Assembly (NCBI GenBank): GCA_022825925.1
Contig: JAJDVW010000022.1
Coordinates: 124,001 to 188,000, forward strand
DNA from: Pseudomonadales bacterium
GTDB taxonomy: Bacteria; Pseudomonadota; Gammaproteobacteria; Pseudomonadales; Azotimanducaceae
Direction of reading: 5' to 3'
DNA length: 64,000 nt
In this document: positions 18,132-26,499 of the stretch, piece by piece
How positions within the stretch are numbered: position 1 is the first letter of the stretch
How the letters are laid out: each line of letters opens with the position of its first letter
Notes under the pieces: generated by a model
The model's input: only the letters and a program-made list of their open reading frames with translations
Told to the model about the DNA's origin: nothing
Databases searched by the model: none
Made by a program: the position numbers and the translations under genes

Positions 18132-18965
18132 TCAACTGGGTCTTTCGAGGTGTTCGCGGAGACGGCCTCGGCCTGCGCGCCAGTGGTGACCCAACGATGC
18201 CTCGTAGTCGAGGTCGTCGGCACCCATCCTGCAGGCGTGGTTCAGGAAGTAGCCCCAACTGGCCCCCGGCGAAATCTGACGGCCGTACCGTGCGAGGGCC
18301 TTGAGGTCGATTCGTTCGTCGAGGGTGAAGCTGGCGATGAACTTGAGCAGTTGACGGTACGCTGGAGTCTCGAAGTAGAAGTCCTGATCTTCCGGCGACA
18401 GTATCCGAACTCCGCTGGGCCTTGGCTGTACGGTCTCGATCACGGAGTCAACGGTCTTCCTGAAGGCGTCATACGCGTCGATGGCCCGCTGGACCGTCTC
18501 GTCCTGGATGACGAGCGAGGTAGCGGCTGCGGCAATGCGCTGAACGATTTCGGCTTCGCCGATGTTCCAGACGTCAACCGTCGGATATGCCTCTGCGGCC
18601 CGCCGGGCCAGCCTCTCGTCCGCCGTGACCAGGGGTGCCGCCCACCCTTCGGCACAGGTGAGATAGATGCAGTCGTACACGGGGTGGTCGATCTGGACGG
18701 CCAAGGCGGTCGCCTCGACGACAAGCTCGGTCGAAGGTTGCAGTGCGACGGCGTCCGTCATGTTCGCGAACTCGTCAACGTAAGGCTGAGCCGAAGCAAT
18801 CTCCTTGCGCCGGGCCTTCTTCCAGACGACGTTGGCGACTTCGGTCAGGATGAAGTCCGGTGCATGGAGGACGATGCGCGGGGCGAGGAGCTGCCGGGCT
18901 TCCTGCGAAAGAGGCTCGGCGATGAGCCACTTGACGGCGACGCTCGCGTCGACGATGAGCCTCAC
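18132..18965 (-). CDS. vapC: PIN-domain toxin (VapC-type) with unusual C-terminal extension
   Basis: 277 aa, about twice normal VapC length. The PIN part is residues ~1-135 with all four acids placed: LIVDASVAVKWL, FILTEVANVVW, VYDCIYLTCAE and VTADERLARRA. Beyond it is a further ~140-residue segment (DAYDAFRKTVDSVIETV..., FETPAYRQLLKFIASFTLDERIDLKALARYG) that I do not recognise and that looks helical and folded. It overlaps the antitoxin stop by four bases (ATGA). VapC toxins cleave RNA; the extension's role is unknown. Confidence 0.85.
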   Translation of the reverse strand: MRLIVDASVAVKWLIAEPLSQEARQLLAPRIVLHAPDFILTEVANVVWKKARRKEIASAQPYVDEFANMTDAVALQPSTELVVEATALAVQIDHPVYDCIYLTCAEGWAAPLVTADERLARRAAEAYPTVDVWNIGEAEIVQRIAAAATSLVIQDETVQRAIDAYDAFRKTVDSVIETVQPRPSGVRILSPEDQDFYFETPAYRQLLKFIASFTLDERIDLKALARYGRQISPGASWGYFLNHACRMGADDLDYEASLGHHWRAGRGRLREHLERPS

Positions 18966-19198
18966 CGGGCGCGGTCTTCCCGGATCAGGGCGACGCTATC
19001 TGTCTGAGGGGTACCTTCGGTGAGCGACTGGAGCCGCTCCGTACGCTCCCGGAACTCCTCAAGTCGCGCCGAGCGAAGCGCCTGTTGAGTGAGAACGTGG
19101 CGAATTTCGCCTTCCAGCGAGCGATGGTTGGCCTTCGCCTGTGCCTTCAAAGAGGCGATGACCTGATCGTCAATGTTGCGGACAGTCACGTTCGCCAT
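18962..19198 (-). CDS. vapB: FitA/VapB-like ribbon-helix-helix antitoxin
   Basis: 78 aa. The N-terminal MANVTVRNIDDQVIASLKAQ and NHRSLEGEIRHVL form an Arc/FitA-type ribbon-helix-helix DNA-binding domain; the C-terminal half is the flexible toxin-binding tail. It precedes and overlaps the PIN toxin gene, and GGAGGAGCG sits upstream of the ATG. A -10-like CATAAT lies near 19222-19227 on the same strand. Normally such antitoxins repress their own operon together with the toxin. Confidence 0.9.
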   Translation of the reverse strand: MANVTVRNIDDQVIASLKAQAKANHRSLEGEIRHVLTQQALRSARLEEFRERTERLQSLTEGTPQTDSVALIREDRAR

Positions 19199-19280
19199 GG
19201 TCGCGCTCCTCCAATGAGGGCATTATGATGGCATATTGCAGGCAACGCTCCATCCGTTACTGTACGAATCGGTCTGGAAC

Positions 19281-20509
19281 TCAGCCAGCGTCCGCCGCCC
19301 CGCCGCAATACTCCAGAAACGCCCGCGTCTGCGCGTCCACCGCGTCCGTCCCGAGGACCAGCCCCTTCACCAGCCGCCCGGCGTTGGTTCCGAGGCCGAT
19401 CCCGTTGCCGTTGCCCACGAATCGCCGTCACGACGTTCTCGTGTTCCGGAACTTGGGTGACGATCGGCTGCCCGTGGACGGTCGCGCAGATGGGTCCGCC
19501 CCAGCAGCTTCGATCCGCACGTTGCCGAGGGACGGGTAGCGCCGGAGCATCTCCGCGTGGACGTGGCGGAACTTCGCCTCGTTGCGGTCCGGGGCCATGC
19601 GGTCGGGCGCCGGGGCCGGCGTGGTGCCCCCGCCGCCGAAGAAGAGGCGCCCGTCTCCCCGCAGGCGCTGGTAGAAGTGGTCCTCGTCCCGGTCGGCCGC
19701 CATGTCGTAGATGAGGAGGTCCCGGGCGCGCGGAGGACCGAGGGTCCTGGCCGTGTCTTCGTCCAGGGGTTCGGTGACGATCGTGTAGGTGTGCAGTAAC
19801 CCCGCAGGAACGGGAACTGGCCGGAGTAGGCGTTCAGGGCCAGCACGGCCTTCGGCGCGCGCAGCGTGCCCCCCGGCGTCGTCACCGTGACCCGCGGGCC
19901 GCCCTCGACCGACGTCACCGGCGTCCCCTCGTAGAGGCGCACGCCCTTGCGCAGCACGGCGTCGCGCAACCCGCGGACCATGCGATAGGGGTGCGCCCGC
20001 GCCTGGTCCTGCAGCACCACCGCGCCCCAGGTCCGGAAGGTGACGAGATCGAAGTCCTCGGCCGGGACCGAGCGTGCGGGGACGCCGAGCCCGGCGTAGT
20101 ACCCGGCGACGCGTCGTACCACCTCCGCTTCCGCCTCCGTGGCCGCCGGCAGCCAGAACGGGCAGCGCGCGAAGTCGCAGTCGATGTCCTCCCTGGCCAG
20201 CAGTTCCTCGATCCAGTCGAGACAGCCGTGCGCCCACGCGGCGAGCACGTGCGGTTCGTTGCTGCCGTAGTTCCACATGTGCGGCGTGAGATGGCCCATG
20301 TGCCGTCCGCTCGAGGCGAAGCCCACGTGGTCGCGCTCGACGACGGCGACCTCGAGTCCTGCCTCGCGCAGGACGTACGCGCAGGAGAGCCCGACGATCC
20401 CGGCGCCGACGATCACGACGTCCGCGGTGCCGTCCTCGGTCAACGCCGCCGTCCGCGCGGGGCGCGGCTCGTCGGCGAAGAAGTTCGTGCTGAACGGTAG
20501 GGTCTGCAT
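19281..20509 (-). pseudogene. FAD-dependent amine/amino-acid oxidoreductase (DadA/PuuB-like), three frameshifts
   Basis: Starts at ATG 20509 with MQTLPFSTNFFADEP. The FAD site VVIVGAGIVGLSCAYVL and SSGRHMGHLTPHMWNYGSN are in one frame to about 19797; the frame then shifts to HTYTIVTEPLDEDT, shifts again near 19503 to WGGPICATVHGQPIV, and again near 19418 to VGNGNGIGLGTNAGRLV before a stop at 19281-19283. Joined together it is a near full-length DAO-family protein. Three one-base changes mean a recent pseudogene or local sequencing errors; it is the last gene of a minus-strand operon. Confidence 0.8.
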
Positions 20510-20520
20510 GGTCTGCTCCT

Positions 20521-21315
20521 TCAGTCGATGTCGCGCGCCGAGTCGTACACGCCGTCGACGTAGTCCACCACGATGCGGTCGAAGGCCTCGGGCTGTTCGT
20601 AGAGCGGCCAGTGTCCGCAGTCCTCGAGGATCGCCAGTTCGCAGGACGGCATGCTGCCCTGGAAGAACGTGTGGTTGCGCACGGGCGTGATCGGGTCGTC
20701 CGCCCCGCACACCGCGAGACACGGCGTGCGGACGGCCCAGAGCCGGGACAGGAAGTCGAACGAGTCGTCCGCGATCCAGTCCCGGTAGACGAGTTCCGGC
20801 GAGACGTCGCCGAGATCCCGGTAGACCCGGTCGATGACGCTGTCGGGGGTGCTCGGCGAGAAGGTCCAGCGGCGGTCCAGGGGAGGGACTTCGGCGCCCG
20901 CGGCCGCGAGGCGCGCGCTCTCGAGCACTTCGGGAGCGACCCGCAGACGCCCGCCGGTGTCGACGAGCACCATCGCCGCGAGCCTGGCCGGGTGGTAGAC
21001 CGCATGGGTGAGCGCGATCGCGCCGCCGAGCGAGTGCCCCACGATGACGAAGCGGTCCCAGCCGAGACCGTCGGCGAGGCTCTCGATGACGAACGCGTGG
21101 TCAGCCGTGCCCCGGAAGCCCGCTCCGCCGGATCTGCCATGGCCGGCGAGGTCGACGCAGACGTACTGGCAGTCGGACGGCAGGGCCTGGCAGTGCCTTT
21201 CCCACACGCGGGCGTTGCAGCCGGTGCCATGGACGTACAGCAGGCGCTTCGGTGCGTCCCGGGGACCTCCCTGGACGAAGTGGATGTCGAGTCCGTCGAT
21301 CCGGTGGTTTGGCAT
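20521..21315 (-). CDS. alpha/beta-hydrolase fold protein
   Basis: 264 aa, ATG start. The nucleophile elbow is VGHSLGGA (~residue 97), the oxyanion-hole region is YVHGTGCNARVW, the acid is likely in CGADDPITP and the His in EDCGHWPLYEQP. The arrangement is that of epoxide hydrolase/MhpC-type enzymes. It lies 16 nt after the enolase-superfamily gene and 11 nt before the FAD oxidoreductase remnant, all on the minus strand. Substrate unknown; an ester, lactone or C-C bond hydrolase in a small catabolic operon is plausible. Confidence 0.88.
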   Translation of the reverse strand: MPNHRIDGLDIHFVQGGPRDAPKRLLYVHGTGCNARVWERHCQALPSDCQYVCVDLAGHGRSGGAGFRGTADHAFVIESLADGLGWDRFVIVGHSLGGAIALTHAVYHPARLAAMVLVDTGGRLRVAPEVLESARLAAAGAEVPPLDRRWTFSPSTPDSVIDRVYRDLGDVSPELVYRDWIADDSFDFLSRLWAVRTPCLAVCGADDPITPVRNHTFFQGSMPSCELAILEDCGHWPLYEQPEAFDRIVVDYVDGVYDSARDID

Positions 21316-21331
21316 GTGCGAGAGCCCTCTG

Positions 21332-22522
21332 CTACGGCGACGGGTACGCGTGCGCCCGCGCGACCGTCTCGTCGAGTTCCACGCCCAGTCCCGGTGTGCT
21401 GGGCGGGATGATGAAGCCGTCCTCCCACTCGAATGGGCGTGTCAGGAGCTCGGCGTGAAAGCCGTCCAGCCGGCCGATGCTCTCCTGGATCAGGAAGTTG
21501 GGGGAGCAGGTGTCGAGCTGGACGTTGGCGGCCAGCTCGATCGGCCCGCAGTACAGGTGCGGCGCGACCTGGGCGTAGTGGGCTTCGGCCATCCCGGCGA
21601 TCTTCTTCGCCTCGAGGATGCCGCCGACGCGTCCGAGGGCCGGCTGCAGGATCGTTGCGGCCTGCTGTTCGAGCAGCAGCCGGAACTCGTACTTGGTGGC
21701 CAGTCGTTCACCGGTGGCGACCGGGATGGTCGTGTGGCGTGCGACGCGCGCCATCTCGTCCACGTTTTCCGGCGGCACCGGCTCCTCGAACCAGAGCGGA
21801 TCGAACCGCTCGACGCGCCGCGCGAAACGCACCGCGGCCGAGGTGGTGGTCTGGCCGTGGGTCCCGATCAGGATGTCGCACCGGCCCCCCACGGCCTCGC
21901 GCACGCTGCGCACCACGGCTTCCGCGTTGTCGAACCGGTCCAGGGGCGGTTCGCGCGGGTCTTCGTTGCCCATGGCGTCGATCAGGGGATCGAACTTGAC
22001 GGCGGTGAAGCCCTGCTCCACGCAGGCGGCTGCGCTGCTGGCCGCCTGTTCCGGATCGGTGAACGGCGAACGCCGGGGGCGGGTATCGGGCTCCGGATCG
22101 AGAGGGGGATACAGGTAGGTGTAGGAGCGCAGCCGGTCGTGATATCTGCCACCGAGCAGGTTGTAGACCGGCTGTTCGAGCGCCTTGCCGACGATGTCCC
22201 AGCAGGCCATCTCCAACGCGCTCAGGACCCCGAGCACGGCGTGGTCGGGATGCTGGTGGGCGACCAGGCGTTCGTACCCGTCTCCGTAGTACGCGTGGCG
22301 CCACAGCCGTTCGATCTGAAACGGATCCCGGCCGACGGCATAGGTCTCGCCGAAGTCCTCGATCATGCTGGCCACCGTGAGCGGATGGAAGGGCACCTGG
22401 TAGACCTCGCCGTAGCCGTGGATGCCGTTGTCGGCGGTCAGCTTGACGAATATCCAGCAGCGGCCGCCCCGGTGCGGCGGTGGCGTGGCGACGACGAACG
22501 TTTCTACGTCGGTGATCTTCAA
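21332..22522 (-). CDS. enolase superfamily, mandelate racemase/muconate lactonizing-type protein
   Basis: 396 aa from a TTG at 22522, chosen because GGAGG lies eight bases upstream and the frame begins with the family start KITDVETFVV; the longer track ORF crosses into the divergent promoter. Barrel motifs are FTAVKFDPL (first acid/base region), WFEEPVPPEN and ATGERL with two metal-binding Glu. The third metal site reads LIGTHGQ where an Asp is common, as in some sugar-acid dehydratase-like subgroups. Likely dehydratase or racemase of a sugar or hydroxy acid. Confidence 0.87.
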   Translation of the reverse strand: MKITDVETFVVATPPPHRGGRCWIFVKLTADNGIHGYGEVYQVPFHPLTVASMIEDFGETYAVGRDPFQIERLWRHAYYGDGYERLVAHQHPDHAVLGVLSALEMACWDIVGKALEQPVYNLLGGRYHDRLRSYTYLYPPLDPEPDTRPRRSPFTDPEQAASSAAACVEQGFTAVKFDPLIDAMGNEDPREPPLDRFDNAEAVVRSVREAVGGRCDILIGTHGQTTTSAAVRFARRVERFDPLWFEEPVPPENVDEMARVARHTTIPVATGERLATKYEFRLLLEQQAATILQPALGRVGGILEAKKIAGMAEAHYAQVAPHLYCGPIELAANVQLDTCSPNFLIQESIGRLDGFHAELLTRPFEWEDGFIIPPSTPGLGVELDETVARAHAYPSP

Positions 22523-22582
22523 GGCGGCCTCCCGGGGCGATACGTCACGCGACGACCATAACGGAAGCGGCGTCCGGGCGGC

Positions 22583-22618
22583 TACAATCGACCCGATTCG
22601 TCGGAGGAGGGCCAGGTC
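22583..22618 (+). promoter_or_regulatory. probable -10 box and ribosome site for the molybdo-oxidoreductase operon
   Basis: TACAAT at 22583-22588 matches a sigma-70 -10 element and lies about 30 nt before the ATG, with GGAGGAGG between them. No convincing -35 is seen at normal spacing, so an activator may be needed. The 96-nt interval also serves the divergent enolase-superfamily gene. Confidence 0.35.
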
Positions 22619-23095
22619 ATGCGGCTCAACGTGAACGGCAAGGAGCACGAACTCGAAGGCGTCGACCCGAACGCGCCCCTCCTTTGGGTGCTGCGCGACG
22701 GGCTGGGCCTGGTCGGGGCCAAGTTCGGCTGCGGCATCAGCCAGTGCGGCGCCTGTACGGTGCTGGTGGACGGCCAGCCGGTCCGCTCGTGCTCGTATCC
22801 GGTGGCCGCCGCGGTGGAGGCGGAGGTGTCCACGGTGGAAGGTTTCGCCGGGCCCGATGGCGAGTTGAGCGCGGTGCAGCAGGCCTGGGTCAACCTCGAC
22901 GTCGCCCAGTGCGGCTACTGCCAGGCGGGTCAGATCATGGCGGCCGAAGCGCTGCTGCGGGAGAACCCCTCGCCGAGCGACGCCGACATCGACCGGGCCA
23001 TGGCCCCGAACCTCTGCCGTTGCGGGACGTATCTCCGCATTCGCGAGGCGATCAGGACGGCAGCCGCGAAACGTACGGAAGGAGGGCAGTCATGA
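22619..23095 (+). CDS. (2Fe-2S) subunit of isoquinoline 1-oxidoreductase-like molybdenum hydroxylase
   Basis: 158 aa. N-terminal plant-ferredoxin cluster ligands in GCGISQCGACTVLVDG and the Cys after VRS; C-terminal helical cluster with CGYCQAGQIM and LCRCGTYLRI. This is the CoxS/IorA layout that passes electrons from the molybdenum centre. The ATG follows GGAGGAGG. It overlaps the large subunit by four bases (ATGA). No FAD subunit (CoxM) is nearby, as expected for the two-subunit Ior/aldehyde-oxidase type that reduces a cytochrome or other acceptor. Confidence 0.93.
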   Translation: MRLNVNGKEHELEGVDPNAPLLWVLRDGLGLVGAKFGCGISQCGACTVLVDGQPVRSCSYPVAAAVEAEVSTVEGFAGPDGELSAVQQAWVNLDVAQCGYCQAGQIMAAEALLRENPSPSDADIDRAMAPNLCRCGTYLRIREAIRTAAAKRTEGGQS

Positions 23096-25332
23096 AGCGC
23101 GCTTTCGATACGGCAGGGGACCTTGCGGTCGACGTCGAAGCGGCGGTCGACGGGATGGAGACGCCCTCCATCGCAAAGATCGGCCGGCGCGACTTCCTCA
23201 AGCTCACCGGCCTGGCCGGCGGCGGGTTGATGCTCTCGTTCACGGGCCTGCGGGCCGCCGCGACGGGCGGCGCGCTGCACCCGAACGGGTTCCTGCGCAT
23301 CGACTCGGAAGGCATCACGCTCTACGCCAAGAACCCGGAGATCGGCCAGGGCGTCAAGACGTCGCTGCCGATGATCGTCGCCGAGGAACTGGACGCGGCC
23401 TGGGAGGACGTCGCGGTCGTCCAGTCCCCGATCGACGCCGCCACCTACGGACCGCAGGCGGCCGGCGGATCGAACTCGGTCCGTGTGAACTGGGACCTGC
23501 TGCGGACGGCCGGAGCCACCGCCCGCGCCATGCTGGTCGGCGCCGCCGCGGTGCGTCTCGGGGTCCCGCCGGCTGAACTTGCCACGCGGGACAGTCACGT
23601 CGTACACGAACGGACGGGCGCCCGGCTCGCCTACACGGAATTGGCGGACGCGGCCGCCGCGATGCCGGTGCCGGACGCGGGCACGCTGCCGCTGAAGTCC
23701 CCCGACCAGTTCCGCCTGCTCGGCACGCGTATCACCGGTGTCGACAACGAGGCCCTGGTACGCGGCGAGCCGCTGTTCGGCATCGATCAGTACCTGCCGG
23801 GAATGAAGTACGCGGTGTACCAGAAGTGCCCTGCCCAGGGCGGGCGCGTCAAGTCCTTCAATGAAAGTGAAATCAAGGCGTTGCCGGGTGTACAGGATGT
23901 GTTTTCTCTGGAAGGGAACGGCAATCCCCTGGAACTGATGCCCGGCGTCGCGATCGTGGCCGATTCCACCTGGGCGGCCCTCGCGGCGAAGCGGCAGCTC
24001 CGGGTGGACTGGGACGAGAGCACCGCCGCCCGGGACAGTTGGAGCGACGCCGTGGCGCAGGCCGGGCGGCTCCGTCACGAGGCCGGTGCGACCCGGGTCG
24101 TGGATGCCGGGGACGTCGACGCCGCCCTCGCCGCGGGCGCGCAGCGCCTCGAGTCCTTCTACACCTACCACTTCGCGAGCCACGCCCAGCTCGAACCGCA
24201 GAACTGCGTGGCCCGGTTCGCGAACGGGGCCGTCGAACTCTGGGCGCCGACCCAGACCCCGCACCGCGGCATCGGCAACGTCGCGAGCACCCTGGGTATC
24301 GCGCCCGAGCGTGTGACGGTCCACCAGACGCGCTGCGGCGGCGGCTTCGGGCGCCGGCTGTACAACGACTTCATGTGCGAGGCGGCCGCCATCGCGGCCC
24401 GCGTCGACGCGCCGGTCAAGCTGCAGTGGACGCGCGAAGACGACATGTCGCACGACCTGTTCCGGGCGGGCGGCTTCCACCAGCTCGAAGGGTCGCTCGA
24501 CGGCGAGGGCAGGGTTTCCGGCCTTCGGGACCACTTCATCACCTTCGCCGACCGGGGCCGCCCGGTCAGCGGCGGGAGCTTCAGGCCCGGCGTCTTCCCG
24601 ACCGGCCTCATCGACAACCTGCGTCTCGAGGAGACGGCGCTCGAATGGCGCACCCGGTGCGGGGCGTGGCGGGCCCCGTTCTCCAACGTCTTCGGTTTCG
24701 TCATCGAGAGCTTCATCCACGAACTGGCGACGGCCGCCGGACGCGATCACCTGGAGGTGATGCTCGAGATCTTCGGGGAACCGCGCTGGCTGGAGCCGGG
24801 GAATCCCCGGGCGCTGCACACGGGCCGCGCCGCCGGCGTCGTCCGGCTCGCGACGGAGAAGGCCGGTTGGGGCCGCCCCATGCCCGCCGGCCGGGGCCTC
24901 GGCCTCGCGTTTTACTTCAGCCACGCCGGCCACGTCGCCGAGGTGGCCGACGTCAGCGTGGATGCCGGGAAGAAGATCAAGGTGCACCGCGTCACGGTCG
25001 CCGCCGACGTGGGCCCGATCGTCAACCTCTCCGGGGCCGAGAACCAGCTCGAGGGGTCGGTGATCGACGGGTTGTCCACCATGGCCGGCCTGTCGGTGAC
25101 GTTCGAGAACGGCCGCGTCGAGCAGTCCAACTTCGACGCGTACCCCATGCTGCGGATGCCCGATGCGCCGCAGGTCGACGTCCACTTCGTGGCGAGCGAC
25201 TTCCCGCCGAGCGGCCTCGGCGAACCCGGCCTGCCGCCGCTGGCGCCCGCCGTGTGCAACGCGGTCTTCGCGGCCACCGGGCACCGCATCCGCACGCTGC
25301 CGATCAGCGAAGAAGGGTTCTCGATCGGATAG
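23092..25332 (+). CDS. molybdopterin-binding large subunit, isoquinoline 1-oxidoreductase beta-like
   Basis: 746 aa with a twin-arginine signal at residues ~30-52 (RRDFLKLTGLAGGG), so the enzyme is expected in the periplasm, folded and carrying cofactor. Molybdenum-cofactor motifs include GGGFGRRLYNDF, AWRAPFSNV and, near the end, GEPGLPPLAPAVCNAV with the catalytic Glu. QLEPQNCVARF is the other conserved loop. Substrates of the family are N-heterocycles or aldehydes; here undefined. Forms a heterodimer with the preceding 2Fe-2S subunit; the small subunit lacks its own signal and probably hitchhikes. Confidence 0.93.
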   Translation: MKRAFDTAGDLAVDVEAAVDGMETPSIAKIGRRDFLKLTGLAGGGLMLSFTGLRAAATGGALHPNGFLRIDSEGITLYAKNPEIGQGVKTSLPMIVAEELDAAWEDVAVVQSPIDAATYGPQAAGGSNSVRVNWDLLRTAGATARAMLVGAAAVRLGVPPAELATRDSHVVHERTGARLAYTELADAAAAMPVPDAGTLPLKSPDQFRLLGTRITGVDNEALVRGEPLFGIDQYLPGMKYAVYQKCPAQGGRVKSFNESEIKALPGVQDVFSLEGNGNPLELMPGVAIVADSTWAALAAKRQLRVDWDESTAARDSWSDAVAQAGRLRHEAGATRVVDAGDVDAALAAGAQRLESFYTYHFASHAQLEPQNCVARFANGAVELWAPTQTPHRGIGNVASTLGIAPERVTVHQTRCGGGFGRRLYNDFMCEAAAIAARVDAPVKLQWTREDDMSHDLFRAGGFHQLEGSLDGEGRVSGLRDHFITFADRGRPVSGGSFRPGVFPTGLIDNLRLEETALEWRTRCGAWRAPFSNVFGFVIESFIHELATAAGRDHLEVMLEIFGEPRWLEPGNPRALHTGRAAGVVRLATEKAGWGRPMPAGRGLGLAFYFSHAGHVAEVADVSVDAGKKIKVHRVTVAADVGPIVNLSGAENQLEGSVIDGLSTMAGLSVTFENGRVEQSNFDAYPMLRMPDAPQVDVHFVASDFPPSGLGEPGLPPLAPAVCNAVFAATGHRIRTLPISEEGFSIG

Positions 25333-25379
25333 GCGCGCGCCAACATGCCGAACAGCCGCCGCAACCGCCGCTCGAGATC

Positions 25380-25583
25380 ATGACCTGGGTGGGCACCAAG
25401 GGGTTCAACTGCGAGGCGACGCTGGAGTACCTCGGCTTCCTGGAGGGCTTGAGCGTTCCCGCGGAACGGCTGATCGCGCCGGGCGTGGACCACAACCCAT
25501 ACTGGTTCTACGAGATGCTGGGCGTGGAGCTGTTGCGATTCCACGACCGGCACTGGGGCACGGCCGAGGCGCCTGCGCCGTAG
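25380..25583 (+). pseudogene. C-terminal fragment of an alpha/beta hydrolase
   Basis: 67 residues, MTWVGTKGFNCEATLEYLGF and PAERLIAPGVDHNPYWFYE with LRFHDRHWG at the end. This matches the last third of alpha/beta-hydrolase or esterase proteins (strand with G-x-K/G-F, helix, then the His loop before the last helix). The Ser nucleophile region is missing, so it cannot be a working enzyme by itself. It follows the molybdenum subunit by 47 nt. A small functional ORF is possible but less likely. Confidence 0.55.
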
Positions 25584-25606
25584 GAGTTTCGCGCCAGCGA
25601 AACTCC
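25583..25606. terminator. perfect 10-bp hairpin between convergent genes
   Basis: GGAGTTTCGC-GCCA-GCGAAACTCC is a perfect 10-bp stem with a 4-nt loop. A second, weaker hairpin (CGCGACC-GGCA-GGTCGCG, about 25627-25645) follows. No long T-run, so it may be a REP-like palindrome or a structural 3' end for the converging transcripts instead of a classic intrinsic terminator. Confidence 0.5.
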
Positions 25607-25648
25607 CACCCATCCGCCCCGATGGGCCGCGACCGGCAGGTCGCGCGG

Positions 25649-26467
25649 TTAGCCCACCGCAAGGGTGTCGCCGACGCGGATCGTCGCTTCCCCTTCAACG
25701 CCCATGTAGGCGCCGAACAGCACGCCTCCCCCGTAACCGTCTTCACGGTGGCGGTAGGACCTGAGCGTTTGCAGGGGCTCGGGGCTCCGCTCGCCGGTTT
25801 CCTGGTCCGTGCACGTCACGGCGCACCGCTCGCAGTGCGTCGCGCGGACGAGGCGCAGGGCATCGTTGTGCAGGTCCGAGACGGCGTCTTCGGCGAAGGC
25901 GCCAAGGCCGTCGATGACGACGTTCGGCCGGAACCGGTTCATCGGTATCGGCGTGTCGAGGCGCGCGTTCAGGTCGGCGAGGGATGCCTCGTTGGTGACG
26001 AGAATCGGAGCCACGTCGACGAAACGCGACTGGTCGATGCCGTCCACCACGGCGAACTCCTCGAGGGGGACGGACCGGCGAAAGGTCGACTGCAGCGCCG
26101 CTATCCGGAGGTCCGTTCCAACGGCCCGCGAGATCCACCCGGCGACCGCGTCGCCCTGGTCTACGACCGGCACGCTGTTGCCGTAGTAGGCGACCGTGGA
26201 ACCCGCGCCATGTGCGGTGACGGTGTGGACGAAGGACGCGCCGTCGGCGGCATGGAACGCGATCGTGGTTGGGCTGACCCGCCGGGTGGCGACCGTCGCG
26301 AGCTTGGGCAGCCGGGCCTGGTTCACGGGCTTGCCCTGGACCAGGACGATGAGCTGGCGGTCGCCGTCGACCCCCGTCGGCGAGATCGTGGCCGACTCGA
26401 CAGCCGTGCCGCGGCAGCTCTTGACCGGGTAGGTGTAGAGTGCGGTCACCTGACAGCGCTTGGGCAA
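25649..26467 (-). CDS. MOSC-domain protein (YcbX/mARC-like, no ferredoxin domain)
   Basis: 272 aa. N-terminal MOSC beta-barrel (ALYTYPVKSCRGTAVE, GVDGDRQLIVLV) and C-terminal MOSC domain (MNRFRPNVVIDGLGAFAEDA, THCERCAVTCTDQETGER, TLRSYRH). These proteins bind sulfurated molybdenum cofactor and, in YcbX and mARC, reduce N-hydroxylated compounds. The YcbX-type C-terminal 2Fe-2S domain is absent, so it needs a separate electron donor. Its presence next to a molybdenum hydroxylase operon may be coincidence. Confidence 0.88.
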   Translation of the reverse strand: MPKRCQVTALYTYPVKSCRGTAVESATISPTGVDGDRQLIVLVQGKPVNQARLPKLATVATRRVSPTTIAFHAADGASFVHTVTAHGAGSTVAYYGNSVPVVDQGDAVAGWISRAVGTDLRIAALQSTFRRSVPLEEFAVVDGIDQSRFVDVAPILVTNEASLADLNARLDTPIPMNRFRPNVVIDGLGAFAEDAVSDLHNDALRLVRATHCERCAVTCTDQETGERSPEPLQTLRSYRHREDGYGGGVLFGAYMGVEGEATIRVGDTLAVG

Positions 26468-26499
26468 GTTGGGTTCCTCTGCGTCGATCGGAGAGAGGC

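Noticed and set aside
22930-25284. 784-aa minus ORF antisense to the molybdenum subunit
   Set aside because: Covers Tat/Moco motifs of a convincing plus-strand gene; no own motifs.
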